64,000 bases of DNA, taken from the NCBI GenBank assembly GCA_003550305.1, contig QKYT01000207.1, forward strand, positions 96,247 to 160,246, read 5' to 3'. The DNA is from Glomus cerebriforme (Eukaryota > Glomeromycota > Glomeromycetes > Glomerales > Glomeraceae). The notes beneath the pieces are model-generated. The model ran no database searches, had not been told where the DNA came from, and saw only the letters and a program-made list of their open reading frames with translations. Both the position numbers and the translations under genes were made by a program. How positions within the stretch are numbered: position 1 is the stretch's first letter; each line of letters opens with the position of its first letter. Positions 24,376 through 36,060 of this stretch are shown here, one piece after another.

Positions 24376-27300
24376 ATGGTTTTAAATGCCCAATTTCCGT
24401 CATATGGCAATTGTTCAGATTGTAAACGACAACGAACTGCGACAGCATGGTGTAAAAATTGTGATATTGCAATTTTGAAAGAAAATTTCCTTAATTGGAC
24501 TAGCGGGAATTCTAAAATAGATGAGTTTATTAAATTTACTCAATTAAATGCAAGTGGGAATATGGACTATCTTGAGTGGATTGATTTTGATCAATTTGAC
24601 TTGGTCAAAAATATTAATAAACGAGGTGCTTTTAGCTCAATGTATTCTGCTGTGTGGTTGGAAGGTCCGAAATGGAATCTGGATGAAGAAGCTGAAGAAT
24701 GGACTCGTAGTGGCCCAATTAAGGTTATTTTGAAACGGTTAGATAATTCTCAAAATATAAGTCAAGAATTTGTTAATCAAGTAGTAAGTATCAATGTTTT
24801 AAATGAATGATGATGTTAAATGTTCATATGAGCCGATTTTTGGAATGCTAACCTATCGGCGCACTTTGATACACCTCGTTTTCCTACAGACCAGGCCTTT
24901 CCTTTTTTGGGGTGTCTAAAGCCATGTTCGATCCCGTAATTTTTGGCCGGCATTTACAGCATTAAGAAATTAATCAGATAAATAATAGGTATTTTCATAT
25001 CGACATGGTAATAATGAAAAAAAAAAGAGGGCCATATGCGCGTATCATTGTAATTGGGCCTTTTTTAAGGACACCAATCAGCTGACTCCTGCAGCTGTGA
25101 TTTGCGACTTGATTTATCGGCTGATGCTTTGCACCCCCTAAATACACGAGGAGGAGGAAATTTTTTGTTTTTTTTTATGATATAACCAATCGTTCTAACG
25201 TATTTTAATGTTTTCTAACGTCTAACCAATCGTTCCGACGTCTAACCAATCGTTCCAACCTTTGACCAAGCGTTTTTGACAAGTAAGAAATTGAAATTGT
25301 TAAAAGTTTTCGTTACTATTTTTAACAATTTCTTAAACTTTTTTTTTGCAATAAACATGTACACTTTTATTAATTTCTTTTCTCAAAGTTTCGATCAAAC
25401 AAACTCTACTCTCACCCCGCCTCCTTCACCAACTGTTACTTCCACTTCACAAGAATGTACAGTTTGTAAAATTTCGTACAAAAGTAAATCTGGATTAACG
25501 CGTCACAAAACTATTGTACAAAAATATAATATACGACGTGAAGGATTGTATATATTACCTCTAGAGGCAATAAATGAGTTCAAAGCACAGCTTGTTCATG
25601 TTATTCAAGGTAAACTAAGGGGGCATTTTTCTCAGTCGGGTAAACAAACTATTTCTTTACCTTGTCTGGAAAGCTTATTTTTCGGAGCCTTTGAGGGTTA
25701 TATTCACTATTATAATTATCAGACTGGTAGTTATAAATGTTTTTTCCAAGGTCCAGACGCGTATACACAAGTAGCTAATTTATTTGATAATCCAAATTGG
25801 GGGCGCAAATTTTTTAATAATAACCAGCAAACTTTTGTTGTGTTGTTTGATGCACAGGCTGAAGCAGACGCTAACCAGGAAAATCTCTTCGATCAACATG
25901 GTAATCGGATTCCAAAAAATAGGTTAAAAAAATTTAATCTACCTAAATTAATGGTTGAATGGAAATGTAAAAAAAGTAAAGAGGATGCAAAAAATAATAG
26001 AACATCAGCAGGGTATATTAATTTAAGATTTTGTACTCAACAAATTTTATTATCATAGATGTATATAGTTTAGAATAACTAAAATAGATTTTTAGAATTT
26101 TATTGTACTGTATTTACATGAATAAAACAAAAAACATTTTGTACATACATGAATTTTAGTTTTTTAATTTTTTAACGTGAATATGTTGTGGCCTGGAGTA
26201 TTTATCTGTAGTACCTTTTTGAGCAAAATACATTGACCTATTTTCATAATGTAGAATCTCAAATATAGCTGATTTTCTTTCTACACCCTTTCCGCCATCT
26301 TTCATTGTTTTTCGAAAAAATGCAGAGACTTGATCATGATTCTTTTTTTCCACTGCGGAACAGGAAAATGCACCTAGTCCAAACTTCTGGTGCTGTTCCA
26401 TAAATTCGGGTAAATGATGAACCAAGACATGAATGTATGGCGTAACATCCTTTGGACGATACAAACCTTTTTTGAAAGTAATAGTATTAGGTTCACCTTG
26501 GGAGGGAGTAAGAAATAAATCTAACCATTGTTTTGCTTGATTTGCAAATTGTGTTGGATTAGTTTTTTGAGATTTTATCATATGATAAAGTTGATAAAAA
26601 TTTCGCCATAATTGATTAATTAAAGATGCACGCTCCTCATTAAAAACAACTTCAAAATTAAAGCTTTTTAATACAATCTCTTTATCTCCCCCCATTAGTG
26701 ATGTGTAAGACCAGTTTTGCGTTCCCTGTTCTTGCCAAAAATGAAATGAAACTGAAATTCTACGCATTTCAGCAAGAATTTTCATTCTTATTGAATCATT
26801 AAATTGATTTTGTGTTTTGAGTTCTTGAAGTGCTAATTCCCATAATCGATCCCAAATTCGTAACATAATATGCAACTCATCCGGAACATAATGACTTAAA
26901 GGAATCATTTGAAGTAAAGGAGGTTTAATATGACCTGGTGGTGGCTTTACTGATGAATTATTATCAAAAAAAGATGGCTTAATTTGATCCATATTTTTTT
27001 CAATAGTACAGGTTTTGTATTTATTTCCGATATTCTCTTTTGTGCAAAGGCACCAGGGACAAAAATATTTTGAGTTGGGCGCATTAAAACCAAGTACAGT
27101 TGCCATGAACTTCCAATCACTACTGAAATAAGGATTAATTTTCCAATTTGTACCATCTTGATCACTTAATCCATTCAATACTAAATCATTTAATTCATTA
27201 GACAGTGGCGTTATCATTCTTTGTAATAATTCGTAATTTTCATTTCCCGGATATAAAATAACTGTATAATGGTGATCAGCTTTGTACAGATTTACAATAT

Positions 27301-29843
27301 CATCTAATATAGTGCATGTAACAATAACATGTTTTACTTTACGCCCCACATTTCTCCCATCACCAGAAATGCGCAAATTAATAATTGGATTATCAGGATT
27401 AACAACATGTCGATTTATAAGATCCGGAAGTATAAAAAGTAAAATATCTGTAATTTTACGATATCCAGCTTTACCAATATATTTTAAAACTTCCTCTACA
27501 ACTTCTGGATCATTAATATCTGGATTTTCATTAATTGAAGTAAGAGATGGTTGGTCTGATATATTTAAAATTGATATAGAAATTGCATTAATCATTTCCT
27601 CATTAATTCTTTTTTTTGTTTTATATATAGTAGTTTCACGAGGCAATTCAGGCTGTAATGCAGCCAGATTTCGATATGAATCTCGTGCAATAGGTCCCTG
27701 ATCTATTACTTTAGTAAATGCTTCATTTCGTTGGTTTTCTTTTTCTTTACTTTGAATTCCAAAACTAGCTTGAAAATTTTTATCTTGAACAGAAAAGCGA
27801 ACTTCTTGAAGTAAAAGACAATCATCAGGGTGAAAATATTTAGCTGTTATATTTGTAAAATTGATTGCCAACTGATCATTAAACATATGTACTCTTTTAG
27901 TTTTCATAGAGTTGCTTAACCTATTAAAAGGTTTGAGAATATGAGATCTGTGTTTTTTTTCACGCTCTTGTTCCAACTCCTGACTATTAAGACAAAATAC
28001 ATGAATCCCAGAAAGACGAGCTTGAGTATTAGGTTTCTTTATCTATTTAAAATTTAGCATTAATTTAAAATATACAAATAATATCAATATATTTTATATA
28101 ATATACTTACTTGTAAATAAGCATTTGCTGCATTTGTTGCTGATTGTGTAGATTCTATACATTCTTGAAAATTTTCTCCAAATAAAATTTTAAAAACTGG
28201 TGCATTTTCTATGTAATTAATTTTACATTGTATTATGTGTTTAGAAGTACCTCTGCCCCAACTTGTTTGTATTAAATAATCATCCGGAATTTTAAACTTT
28301 ATATTATTGCAAGAACGTGCAGAAGTGTAACGAAGTATGTTATTTTGAGGATAATATCCTTCTTTAATGATTGTATAACTATATCGGGTACCATTTTGAT
28401 TAAGTATAATAGTGTTAGAAGTAGGGTAAGTAGACATTTTAAAGGTTAATTAAGAGCGCCAAAAAGTTTTTTATTTTTTTTAAGATATGAATAAAATCGA
28501 ACACAGATTTACAGAACAAATTTTATANCACGAGATTTTATATTAACCAATCAAAACAGCATCAATTTAAATGACCGTGTATTATGAAATCTGGGGTTAA
28601 ATCTGGGGTTAACCCCAAAAAAATTAGGGTTAGTGTTAAGATACGCGCATATGCGTGACACAGGGTGACAAATTATAGGTGTGTCACGCGGCTTTAGACG
28701 TCCCCCTTTTTGGTATATGACTAAATATACATACATATCTGGTTAGCATTCTGAACATTGGCTTTAAATTATCATAAGGGTTCCAGTATTAAAAAAAAAA
28801 TTGAAATTTTGCACAATATATATTTAAAACAAAATATATTTGTCCCAGATTATGATTTTGTAAAAAATAATAATAATTCCTAAATTGTGATTTTTGTTAA
28901 GCTTACAGTGCGAAGCTTAACCGATTGAGTAAATCAAACCAGCCAGTTAGGAGAAACTCGACTGTTAAAGAGGGTGTTGTTGTCATTTTTATTATCTCAT
29001 CTAATTTAATACTAATTTATTATTATTTTATTAATTAAAAAGTTGTATAGATATCACAAATGTTGGCAAAGTGGAGGACTTGCGAATTGTTTTGGTATAA
29101 CCAAAGATCCAACTTCCTGTTACATGCTTGTTATGAGATATTATGGAAACGGGGATTTGTACTCGTATCTTGAAGAATCCATGGGAATTCTTTGTTGGAG
29201 AGATATCGTCGATATATTATGGTCAATATCCGAAGGCCTTAATTTTATTCATGAGCATGACCTTAATCATGGAAATTTACACGGAGGCAATATATTAGTT
29301 GAAACAAAAATGAATTCAATCGATGCTAAAATCGCCGATGCTGGATTATACAGACTTGTTGATAAACACTCATCATCTCAACAAATTTATGGCGTAATAC
29401 CTTTCGTTGCTCCTGAAGTCCTTGGGGGGAATATACCAACAAAAGAATCGGATATCTATAGTTTTGGTATGATCATGTGGATGTTATCAGCTGGTATACG
29501 TCCCTATTGTGACAGACCTCACGATAAACAACTTATTAACGAAATCTGCTCAGGATTAAGACCAAATGTTGTTAGTGGGACTCCACCTGTTTTTTCTAGT
29601 TTAATGTTACAATGTTTAGATGCTAATCCAATAAACAGACCAGCAGTATCTCAAATTTATGAGTGTTTAGGAAATTGGGTTACAACAATTTGCGATGATC
29701 CAGACCCATCTGATTTATCAAATCAATTTGATGCTGCTGAAGAAGTCAAATTAGCAAATCTAGAAAGGTTAAATGTTGATAATATATTACCGTGTCATGA
29801 ACAAGCCATATATTTTAGTCGCCCATTAGATTCCATTTATTAA
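24376..29843 (+). CDS. Kinase-like protein K4, intron invaded by a transposon
   Basis: Exon 1 is 24376-24780 and exon 2 is 29043-29843; joined in phase 0 they give 401 residues with no breaks. ATG at 24376 matches the start used by K7, K9 and K10 (M-x-LN-x-Q-x-PSYG). The intron is 4262 bp and holds the 3.9-kb element 24831-28763. The donor is GTAGTA at 24781, or GTAAGT three bases later, which adds one Val. Motifs: YGNCSDC...AWCKNCD, KRGAFSSMYSA, VILKRLDN, EFVNQ, HGNLHGGNILVE, and ADAGLYRLV in place of DFG (sisters have ADTGLHGP). The catalytic Asp is missing. If splicing across the insertion fails, the gene is broken in effect even though both exons are intact. Confidence 0.75.
25184..25272. 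repeat. Subterminal tandem repeat ACCAATCGTTC
   Basis: Three close copies of AACCAATCGTTCYRACG and a weaker fourth (GACCAAGCGTTT), 16-50 bp apart, lie between the left end of the element and its zinc-finger gene. They are plausible binding sites for an element-encoded protein. Confidence 0.6.
25357..26058 (+). CDS. Element-encoded protein with a divergent C2H2-type finger
   Basis: 233 residues from the first in-frame ATG (25357); open codons extend upstream without an ATG. A Pro/Thr-rich segment (TPPPSPTVTSTS) leads to CTVCKISYKSKSGLTRHK, a classical zinc-finger start with two Cys and one His. The expected second His is absent or displaced. The remaining 180 residues form a domain I cannot name (SLPCLESLFFGAFEGYIHYY; FVVLFDAQAEADAN). 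It lies within the transposon, convergent with the transposase-like gene 100 bp away, and probably supplies DNA recognition or is a passenger. The frame is intact, suggesting recent activity. Confidence 0.65.
   Translation: MYTFINFFSQSFDQTNSTLTPPPSPTVTSTSQECTVCKISYKSKSGLTRHKTIVQKYNIRREGLYILPLEAINEFKAQLVHVIQGKLRGHFSQSGKQTISLPCLESLFFGAFEGYIHYYNYQTGSYKCFFQGPDAYTQVANLFDNPNWGRKFFNNNQQTFVVLFDAQAEADANQENLFDQHGNRIPKNRLKKFNLPKLMVEWKCKKSKEDAKNNRTSAGYINLRFCTQQILLS
26156..28437 (-). CDS. DDE-type transposase-like protein, two exons
   Basis: Exon 1 is 28437-28111 (ATG start, MSTYPTSNTI). A 68-bp intron (GTAAGT...AAATAG) follows, then exon 2, 28042-26156. They join in phase 0 to give about 737 residues. 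The first 109 residues form a separate N-terminal domain. The central part has ISGDGRNVGRK, FFSSDWKFMATVLGF and KYFCPWCLC (a Cys pair), and PDELHIMLRIWDRLWE. Near the C terminus, HVLVHHLPEF precedes AVEKKNHDQV, the arrangement seen in several eukaryotic DDE transposases. Candidate catalytic residues are the Asp of GDG, the Asp of SDWKF and a later Glu; this assignment is inferred. The superfamily (KDZ/CACTA-like or an unnamed one) is not settled. The frame is undamaged. The open frame at 27282-27701 on the other strand is a shadow. Confidence 0.7.
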
Positions 29844-29924
29844 TTAATGTTGAATCCTCTATTTCATCATACTGTTTTTTCGCAAATCATATACAGTATG
29901 CACCATACGATTTATTCCGTTGAA

Positions 29925-30240
29925 TGTTGATTCATTATTACGAAAATTTTTTAAAAATTCATTCGATAAACCACGAATGGCGGATTTGATTCGTTTTTAA
30001 ACCAGTAATATTTTTTCGGCGTTTTATGTAATTATGCATTTTAAATTATTTTTTCGTGTCCGATTATAATTCAACATTCCGTTTAACGTTGAATTATTAC
30101 AGACGTAAATTCTATATGAAATTTTTTTTAAAAAAAAAATTGTTTTATTGCTCGTTTTTCGATAGGAATTGATTTCATTCTTTTAATCAATATAATTTTG
30201 TCAGGTGTTTTTATGTAATTATCTTTAGATTTTTTATGTA
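29925..30240. repeat. Duplicated kinase 3'-flank sequence
   Basis: The block TTCCGTTGAATGTTGATTCA...GTTTTTATGTAATTAT occurs twice here, from 29927 and from about 30077. Related sequence follows K2 (16320) and K10 (58960). It is flank carried along with the duplicated genes. 30240-31870 otherwise shows no confident gene. Confidence 0.45.
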
Positions 30241-30629
30241 AAATTTACATACAAGAAAATAAAAAAAAAAATATATGAGAAATTATTTTTAACATGTCCT
30301 TTAAAAAAAATAAGCCTTGTTAGATAACTTCTCACCGAATGACGACCAATGAAAATATACGTTCCACTGATATAATTATGGATTTTTTTAAAAAAAACAA
30401 AAACAACGTTGATTGAACGTGAAGACAATGAAATGTTTGTAATATATACAGTAATCTTGTGCAATTTTCAGTTTTCCCGTTTTAAAAGCCCATTTCATAA
30501 TAAAAGTGATTATTCTTGGTGCTAACTATTTATTTAATTAATTAATACTGTAAATGTAAACAAGATTAATTTTAGTTATGAGGAATAGTGTGAATAGTGG
30601 CATTTAAAAGTTTTCTTTCAATTAGTAAC

Positions 30630-30652
30630 GTTGTAGCCCAAACTCAACCGTG
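30630..30652. repeat. Single end of the GTAGCCCAAAC MITE family
   Basis: CGTTGTAGCCCAAACTCAAC matches the terminus of the elements at 45713-45945 and 56218-56422; no second end was found nearby. Confidence 0.5.
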
Positions 30653-31872
30653 AACCGTCTCCCGGATCTGGATATAATGATTTGGAATATGTGGGTTATT
30701 GAAAATGCAAAAACCTACGTAATAAATCTTATTACCGTATATCAACAAAATAATTTTTATAATTCTAAAATTTAATAAAAAAAATTTCATTTACATATCA
30801 TAACCAATTGTACTGAAGTTTCTTTTCAAAGTATTTAAATTATATCATTATTAATTTTAAAATGACTAATTACATGTAGAATTTTATTTATTTATTATTA
30901 AAGCAAGATATATTCATATGTATTGAAAAATAATTATAAACGTCAATAAAAAATTTATTTATAACAAAATAGCTTGTTTAAAAACAATTAGGAAGTACAG
31001 TACATTAAAACAAATTATCAATTTGGGTCGATCTTATTGTATTTTTTTTTTATGTTTTAATTCATAATAATTGATAGGGAAAGAAATTCAATGAAAAATT
31101 CAAATCAAATCAGACTCTACGAAAAAATTTCTTAATAATATTTCAATTAATCCTGTGATATATTTCTTGAATGATTATTAATTATCTATAATTTTCATAA
31201 TTTTTATTGTGAAAACAACTCGCCAGGAGAATTATTTGTATGTATAGTGAATAATATGAAAAATAGGCATGCAGTATTTTTTTTTTTATGATCTAAATGT
31301 TTTTCACATAGATCCTTTCAATAAATTGGTAATTGAAAATTACATTTGCCTGTGATTTTTCTTTGCAAATTTTCGCAGAAAAAATCAGCATTTATTATTC
31401 TTTTATTAGTTTATTTAATCCGTTCCCTGTCCTTTGACTCAAAAAAGAAATTTAGCAGCAAACTTTGATTGGATGTTGTTCAAATGGAAAGTGAAAGTGA
31501 ATATATATAATGTTCCAAATGGTGTAGGAGGTGACGTAATTCGAAATGATAATGCAAATTATAATAAAAGGGAAAAAGTTATTTTGGGAATTACAGGAAA
31601 TATTCAATTGAATTATAACAAAACTCAAATTTTATCGCACATTTACCATTTAACAGCTGACTAATTTAGGCCAAAAATTACAAGTCGTGTGGGGTGAAAA
31701 AAATTTTTTATCAAAATCACATGACTGAGCCTTTTAATATAGTAATATCAATTGAATTACTTAAAGTACATCGATAGACAAGCTTTTTCAGTATTGGTAA
31801 ATCTTTCATTGATAAATTTTTACTGCAACAAAATTAAGTCAATTAAATTTGACAACTTAAGTGCTACACATA

Positions 31873-31943
31873 GAATTGTCCCAAGTTTGATTTGGGATAT
31901 CCCAAGTCGGATTTGGAACATGGTTATGTTTGGGCTACAACAG
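31873..31943. mobile_element. Half copy of the GTAGCCCAAAC MITE family
   Basis: Matches the right half of 45713-45945 (ATTGTCCCAAGTTTGATTTG, then ATCCCAAGTCGGATTTG and TGGGCTACAAC). The left half is absent. Confidence 0.65.
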
Positions 31944-32123
31944 CTGAAAAAATTTGATATTATATTAGTTGGGGGATCAGGTATAGACTATCATCCTATA
32001 TCCTTCTTTTTCTTAAATATTATCGTTATTGGCTCAAAAATTGCATCATCAATTTGTAGTTTCATGTGACATTTATCTTAGAAAATATTTTACATTTTTG
32101 CACTTTGAAAAAAATATTAAGAA

Positions 32124-34223
32124 AAAAAAACTCTTTCTCACTTTTTACCATTTTATTAGAAATACGCAGTAATTTTAACCGCTTAATAAAATCGTTCAAA
32201 ATGGGAGTAACAATATCCACCTACTCAGACAAATTTTTTACTGAATATATCCGTTCAATAGAGTGCAAACACATAGGTGACAAAACACACGTCGACTTTA
32301 CCGCCGTATGCCAAAAATACAACCTTTGGAAAGAAGTGAAGAATAAAGACGGTTCAGTCAATAATGTCAGTCGTTTTGTTAAAGGAGTTTCCGAATACAC
32401 ACACATAGCACCTTCAGTACTATTCCTTATCGGAGGTTTAGTCAGTAAATTTTATGAAGATATTTTAGATGCTAACTTATGGAGTTTAGATGAGGCTCTA
32501 AAGGAAATTACTAGGTATGAAATTACCATTGACGAACTCAAAGCGAAACTTGCTGCGGCAGGTTCCACACAGCCTCAGATAATTGGACTACAGCCGATGA
32601 TACAATCTTCACAGAAAAAGGTACACGATTTAGAACAGCTGATTTTGGCATCTTCCAGTGAATCGACATCAACAGAAAATACCAATGGCAACATGTTGCA
32701 TATGCCGATCATAATACAGGAGGATCAACATAAATCATCATCATAAGAGATACCGCTTCAGGAAGACGATCATATGGAAATAGAGAAAGACATCCCCAAA
32801 ACCGTCACTTCATCTGAAAACTCTTCACAGAAACTAAAAAAACCCACAAAGAAAGCAGACTCTTCTGCACCCCCTCTAAAGTCTTCTAAAAAGGCTAAGA
32901 AGGAGCGTCAGCCTCATATCATCACTGGATTCACGATACTGCCTAATTTACAACCAAACGTGCGTGATGTTTTGTTATACGACATTCTGGGTAAATGGGA
33001 TGCCGAGAAAATAACAGAGGCTATCAACAGCCACCTAGATTCTCTTGTGAAAGCCACCCTCTCGAAATAAGGCAAATACACCTGTGTACAGGCTACAATA
33101 GTATTGAGAACTACAGTACTCAACGCATTTGAAGAAGGTAAATGGCAAATCCTATTAGGCAACACTCTTGTCAGATAGTTCCCAGCAGACTGGTCTTTGG
33201 AACAACAAAAGCGAAGAACGGTCTTCCAAGCCATACTAACTGACTTTGGCGAAGGCTTTGAAGAATCTCTTGTTTTCCAGGATACGGAATTCATGAACCA
33301 CCATCGTCTAGCCGCAATCAAACTGGTGAAAGATCCCAAAAGTAAACAGAAATTAATAGGGTTCTTCCGAACCTCAGATGACCTTGACATTGCCTGCCAA
33401 GCTGAATTCAAGGTCCACGAACTTGTCGTCAAATGGAAGATAGACAACATTGGGAAGAAAAAGTCTGATCCCAAGTACCTATCGGCTAAGGTTTCCTCTT
33501 CGAAGAATAANAAGGACTCTAAAAAGTCNGCCTCTAACTCCTCCAAATCGAACAAACGAAATGATTCTCGCACCTCTAATAATCTGAAATATCAGAACTT
33601 AGAGTTGCAAATTGCACGCCTATCTGCTCGACTTGGTGACATGACCTCTTATCTCGATAATATGATTTCTCAGGGTCATTTCACCCTGAAAAATAATGAA
33701 TGGGATAAGTTTCACAAAATTATGAAGGGTAAACATCAAGAAGCTCGCAAGAAGTATGTGGATTGGCTAACCAACTAATCCCAATCTGGTTTTAACTTGT
33801 CCTTCTGTGGCTTCACCCCTAACTTCTATCTCCTTTTAACTGCAAGTACTTCTCCTAGACTGGGTGTGATAAATGGTCCATAGGGAAGGTGTCCTAGTCG
33901 ATTTCAGTTTATCTATAGGTAGGCTCGGGAGAATCTAACGGTGTCCTTTCTGGAAGTGTCAGAACGGTCTTATAGTAGTAGTCATGCTGGTTATAAGTTT
34001 TAGTTATTTTCTTTTATTTTGTTCGTAGACATTTTATTTTGTTTTATTCCATCCCTTTTTATTGGAGCCAATGCTCATTCAGTTCCTTTGACAGATAGCA
34101 GTCAGGTGATCTTTTCTATGTAAAAGTAACTAGACATAGTACTTGAGTGGTAGTTTATATTTCATATATATTCTTTTTTATCCATGTACTGAGCTATACT
34201 ATTTTAAAAATAAAAATAAAAAT
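32124..34223 (+). mobile_element. 2.1-kb LINE-like retroelement without reverse transcriptase
   Basis: Flanked by the perfect 16-bp duplication AAAAAAATATTAAGAA at 32108-32123 and 34224-34239. The 3' end is an AAAAAT pentamer/hexamer tail (34204-34223), the kind of simple tail made by target-primed reverse transcription. Inside is one decayed frame (32201-33778) and a 440-bp 3' region. The 3' region shares GACAGATAGCAGTCAGG, ACTAGACATAGT and the tail with the truncated copies at 59716-60263. There is no reverse transcriptase or endonuclease. It is therefore either an ORF1-only derivative mobilised in trans or an internally deleted LINE. Confidence 0.75.
32201..33778 (+). pseudogene. ORF1-like protein of the LINE-like element, three nonsense codons
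   Basis: A single frame of 526 codons begins MGVTISTYSDKFFTEYIRSI. It is interrupted only by TAA at 32744, TAA at 33068 and TAG at 33176; there are no frameshifts. Features in order: an N-terminal domain (1-125); a coiled-coil-like stretch (ALKEITRYEITIDELKAKLA); an acidic and Lys-rich linker with PKTVTSSENSSQKLKKPTKK; a mixed central region; a Lys/Ser-rich basic stretch near 33500; and a C-terminal helix-rich part ending KKYVDWLTN. Coiled coil plus basic region fits a nucleic-acid-binding retroelement ORF1, but no named domain is recognised. Ambiguous bases lie at 33511 and 33529. Confidence 0.6.
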
Positions 34224-35029
34224 AAAAAAATATTAAGAATTCAGTTTTAAGAATTCAGTTTTTTTCATACCCTAAATTATTTTTCATATTTTCATACTTT
34301 TAAACATATTTTTTTTTAATTTTGTATTAAATATTAAGTAAAATAAATAAAAACGCGTATTTATATTATTACAAAAAAACACCTATAACTTCACAAATAT
34401 TTAAGCTATCTTAATACAAATTAATATCTGAGTATTTCCATACTTGTTAATCATCTTTGCTTAGTTTCTTAAGACCTATTCCATTTAACCAAACTGCTGA
34501 AATTACACTGTAAAATTGAAAAACAAACAAAACATAGTATTTCATTGAAAAAAATATAAATAACTCAAGTAAAACACTCAAACTAGTTTGTTAAAAGTTG
34601 ATATTTAAGTAATTTCATACCTGCTGAATAATTTTACTTATTTAACAAAAGCCAGTTAGATTTAAATAAAATGAAATCTTTACACAAAAAAATGTGCCAG
34701 TTAAAAGTGTTAATGTGAAAAAAATCACATTTTAACATATAATATTCCATACTTAAACTAGTTGTCCAAGAATATTTAAAAATATTTAGTTTTTTAAGAT
34801 ATAAAAAAAGGAAGAAAGTAAAAGAGAAAGGTACAGAATAAATGAAATAACAGATAAATTATAACTAATAAACAGTGAGGCTGATGTGCAGGAACAGAAT
34901 AATTATTATAAACTCCTGGAACAGGTTAAAAATTAAGATTTTCCATATTAGTTTATACACATTACACTTTTTTATATATTTGATTTTTTTTCATTTTTTT
35001 TTGTTATTATCTTATGTAGATTAGTGAAC

Positions 35030-35680
35030 TGACCTTATTTTTAAAAAACTATCCAGATCCAATCTGAATCCTTACAGCCAATCTAGATGGCACTCCAAAT
35101 TGATAGATTCATCGTTTATTTAAAATTCATCCAAATCTCTCTAAATCAGGTTGGGTTGACCCAACTCACTCATCCAAGTATCAAATTTACATTAAGAATC
35201 TAATGTAAATTTGACATTTAAAGTGTTTGATTACTGGCAGATGACAAGCACATTCATTGGGTATTATGTTTATCATGCTTATAAATAAAATAATTACCAT
35301 TAGATTCATCTTATTAAGATAAATGCTATAACTGAAAGATTTCTAATTACTAGTTGCTAAAAAATCTCTAAAAAACTGATTTTTTAAATTTTTTAATATA
35401 TGTGACTTGATCTAAATCTGAATTGACCCATTAGGAATACTAAGATTAATCCTATTCAATTTTGAGAATTCATCCCAATCCAAATTTTAACAGATAATTT
35501 GTTATTGTGAAAAAAATTATCATTCAGATTGATATATTGATATTCTAAAATTACTATCCAGATTTGTCAACAGATCTATTTGCCTAAAAATATTAAATAT
35601 AGATATCTGACTTCAATCTGAATCAAGAAACCAATCTGAATTTATTAAATTTAGGATCAGATTATAATTATATGTATATT
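35030..35680. repeat. Dense imperfect CCAATCTGAAT/ATCCAGAT words
   Basis: Motifs such as CCAATCTGAAT, ATCCAAATCT and GATCTAAATCTGAAT recur many times in both orientations across 650 bp, with a local palindrome GGTTGGGTTGACCCAACTC near 35150. The pattern resembles the subterminal repeats of a non-autonomous DNA transposon. 34240-35030 shows only AT-rich sequence with a small tandem duplication (TTAAGAATTCAGTT) at 34234-34260. Confidence 0.4.
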
Positions 35681-35689
35681 TAGTATAGT

Positions 35690-35815
35690 ATAAATTCACA
35701 AATCTGTATAGTACAGATGATCTAGCTCTATAATAAGGCTTTTATATATAGAGCCAATATGGTATAGTATGGTTGATCATCCATACCATACTGATTTGTG
35801 GATTTGTACTTGTAC
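35690..35815. mobile_element. MITE-like palindrome with nested hairpins
   Basis: AAATTCACAAATCTGTATAGTA pairs imperfectly with ATACCATACTGATTTGTGG. Inside are two smaller hairpins, CTCTATA...TATAGAG and GTATGGTTGATCATCCATAC. It has no coding content. Confidence 0.55.
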
Positions 35816-35934
35816 TGAATATCCTACTACCATAATGTAGATTATCAATTTTGTTGTTATAATACTGCAAATCAAAACAAAGGTCACATGACACATTTGT
35901 TACTTGAGTTACACCCTCTGTTTTTCATTTTTAC

Positions 35935-36060
35935 TATGTATTCTGTGAACTTAGAATTTTTTTCAATATGAAAATCCTATTTGTCACCTATTATCTGTCA
36001 ATAGTTAATTTCTTAATGCCGTAATTCTGGCCAAAAATTACGGCTTTAGACACCCTATAT
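35935..36060. repeat. Copy of a dispersed non-coding repeat
   Basis: CCTCTGTTTTTCATTTTTACTATGTATTC through TTTGTCACC, GTTAATTTCTTAATGCCGTA and GGCCAAAAATTACGGCTTTAGACACCCT. Parts recur at 11390-11445, 24913-24973 (inverted) and 40085-40170. Probably remnants of one DNA-transposon family. Confidence 0.55.

Larger units (their letters stand above)
24831..28763. mobile_element. 3.9-kb DNA transposon in the K4 intron
   Basis: Terminal inverted repeats of 23 bp (24831-24853 and 28741-28763) match at about 19 positions and share the inner GAATGCTAACC. A perfect 14-bp subterminal inverted pair, CATATGCGCGTATC (25034-25047) and GATACGCGCATATG (28640-28653), supports one unit. The flanks TTAAATGTTCATATG (24816) and TTAAATTATCATAAG (28764) agree at 12 of 15 positions and may be a decayed target duplication. 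It carries a zinc-finger gene on the plus strand and a transposase-like gene on the minus strand, tail to tail. One unresolved base is at 28528. Confidence 0.75.

Noticed and set aside
24816..24830. Certain 15-bp target duplication for the intronic transposon
   Set aside because: Only 12 of 15 positions match; it is mentioned as possible but not used to define the ends.
27282..27701. 139-codon frame opposite the transposase-like gene
   Set aside because: It is a shadow: the minus strand here encodes the conserved transposase-like protein, and this frame has no coding-like motifs.
31434..31664. 76-codon frame (NLAANFDWMLFKWKVKVN)
   Set aside because: No ATG, no recognisable motif and no support from neighbours; kept out of the gene list.
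32914..33573. 219-codon minus-strand frame in the LINE-like element
   Set aside because: It is the antisense of the ORF1-like frame; the sense strand has the coiled-coil, basic region and retroelement context.
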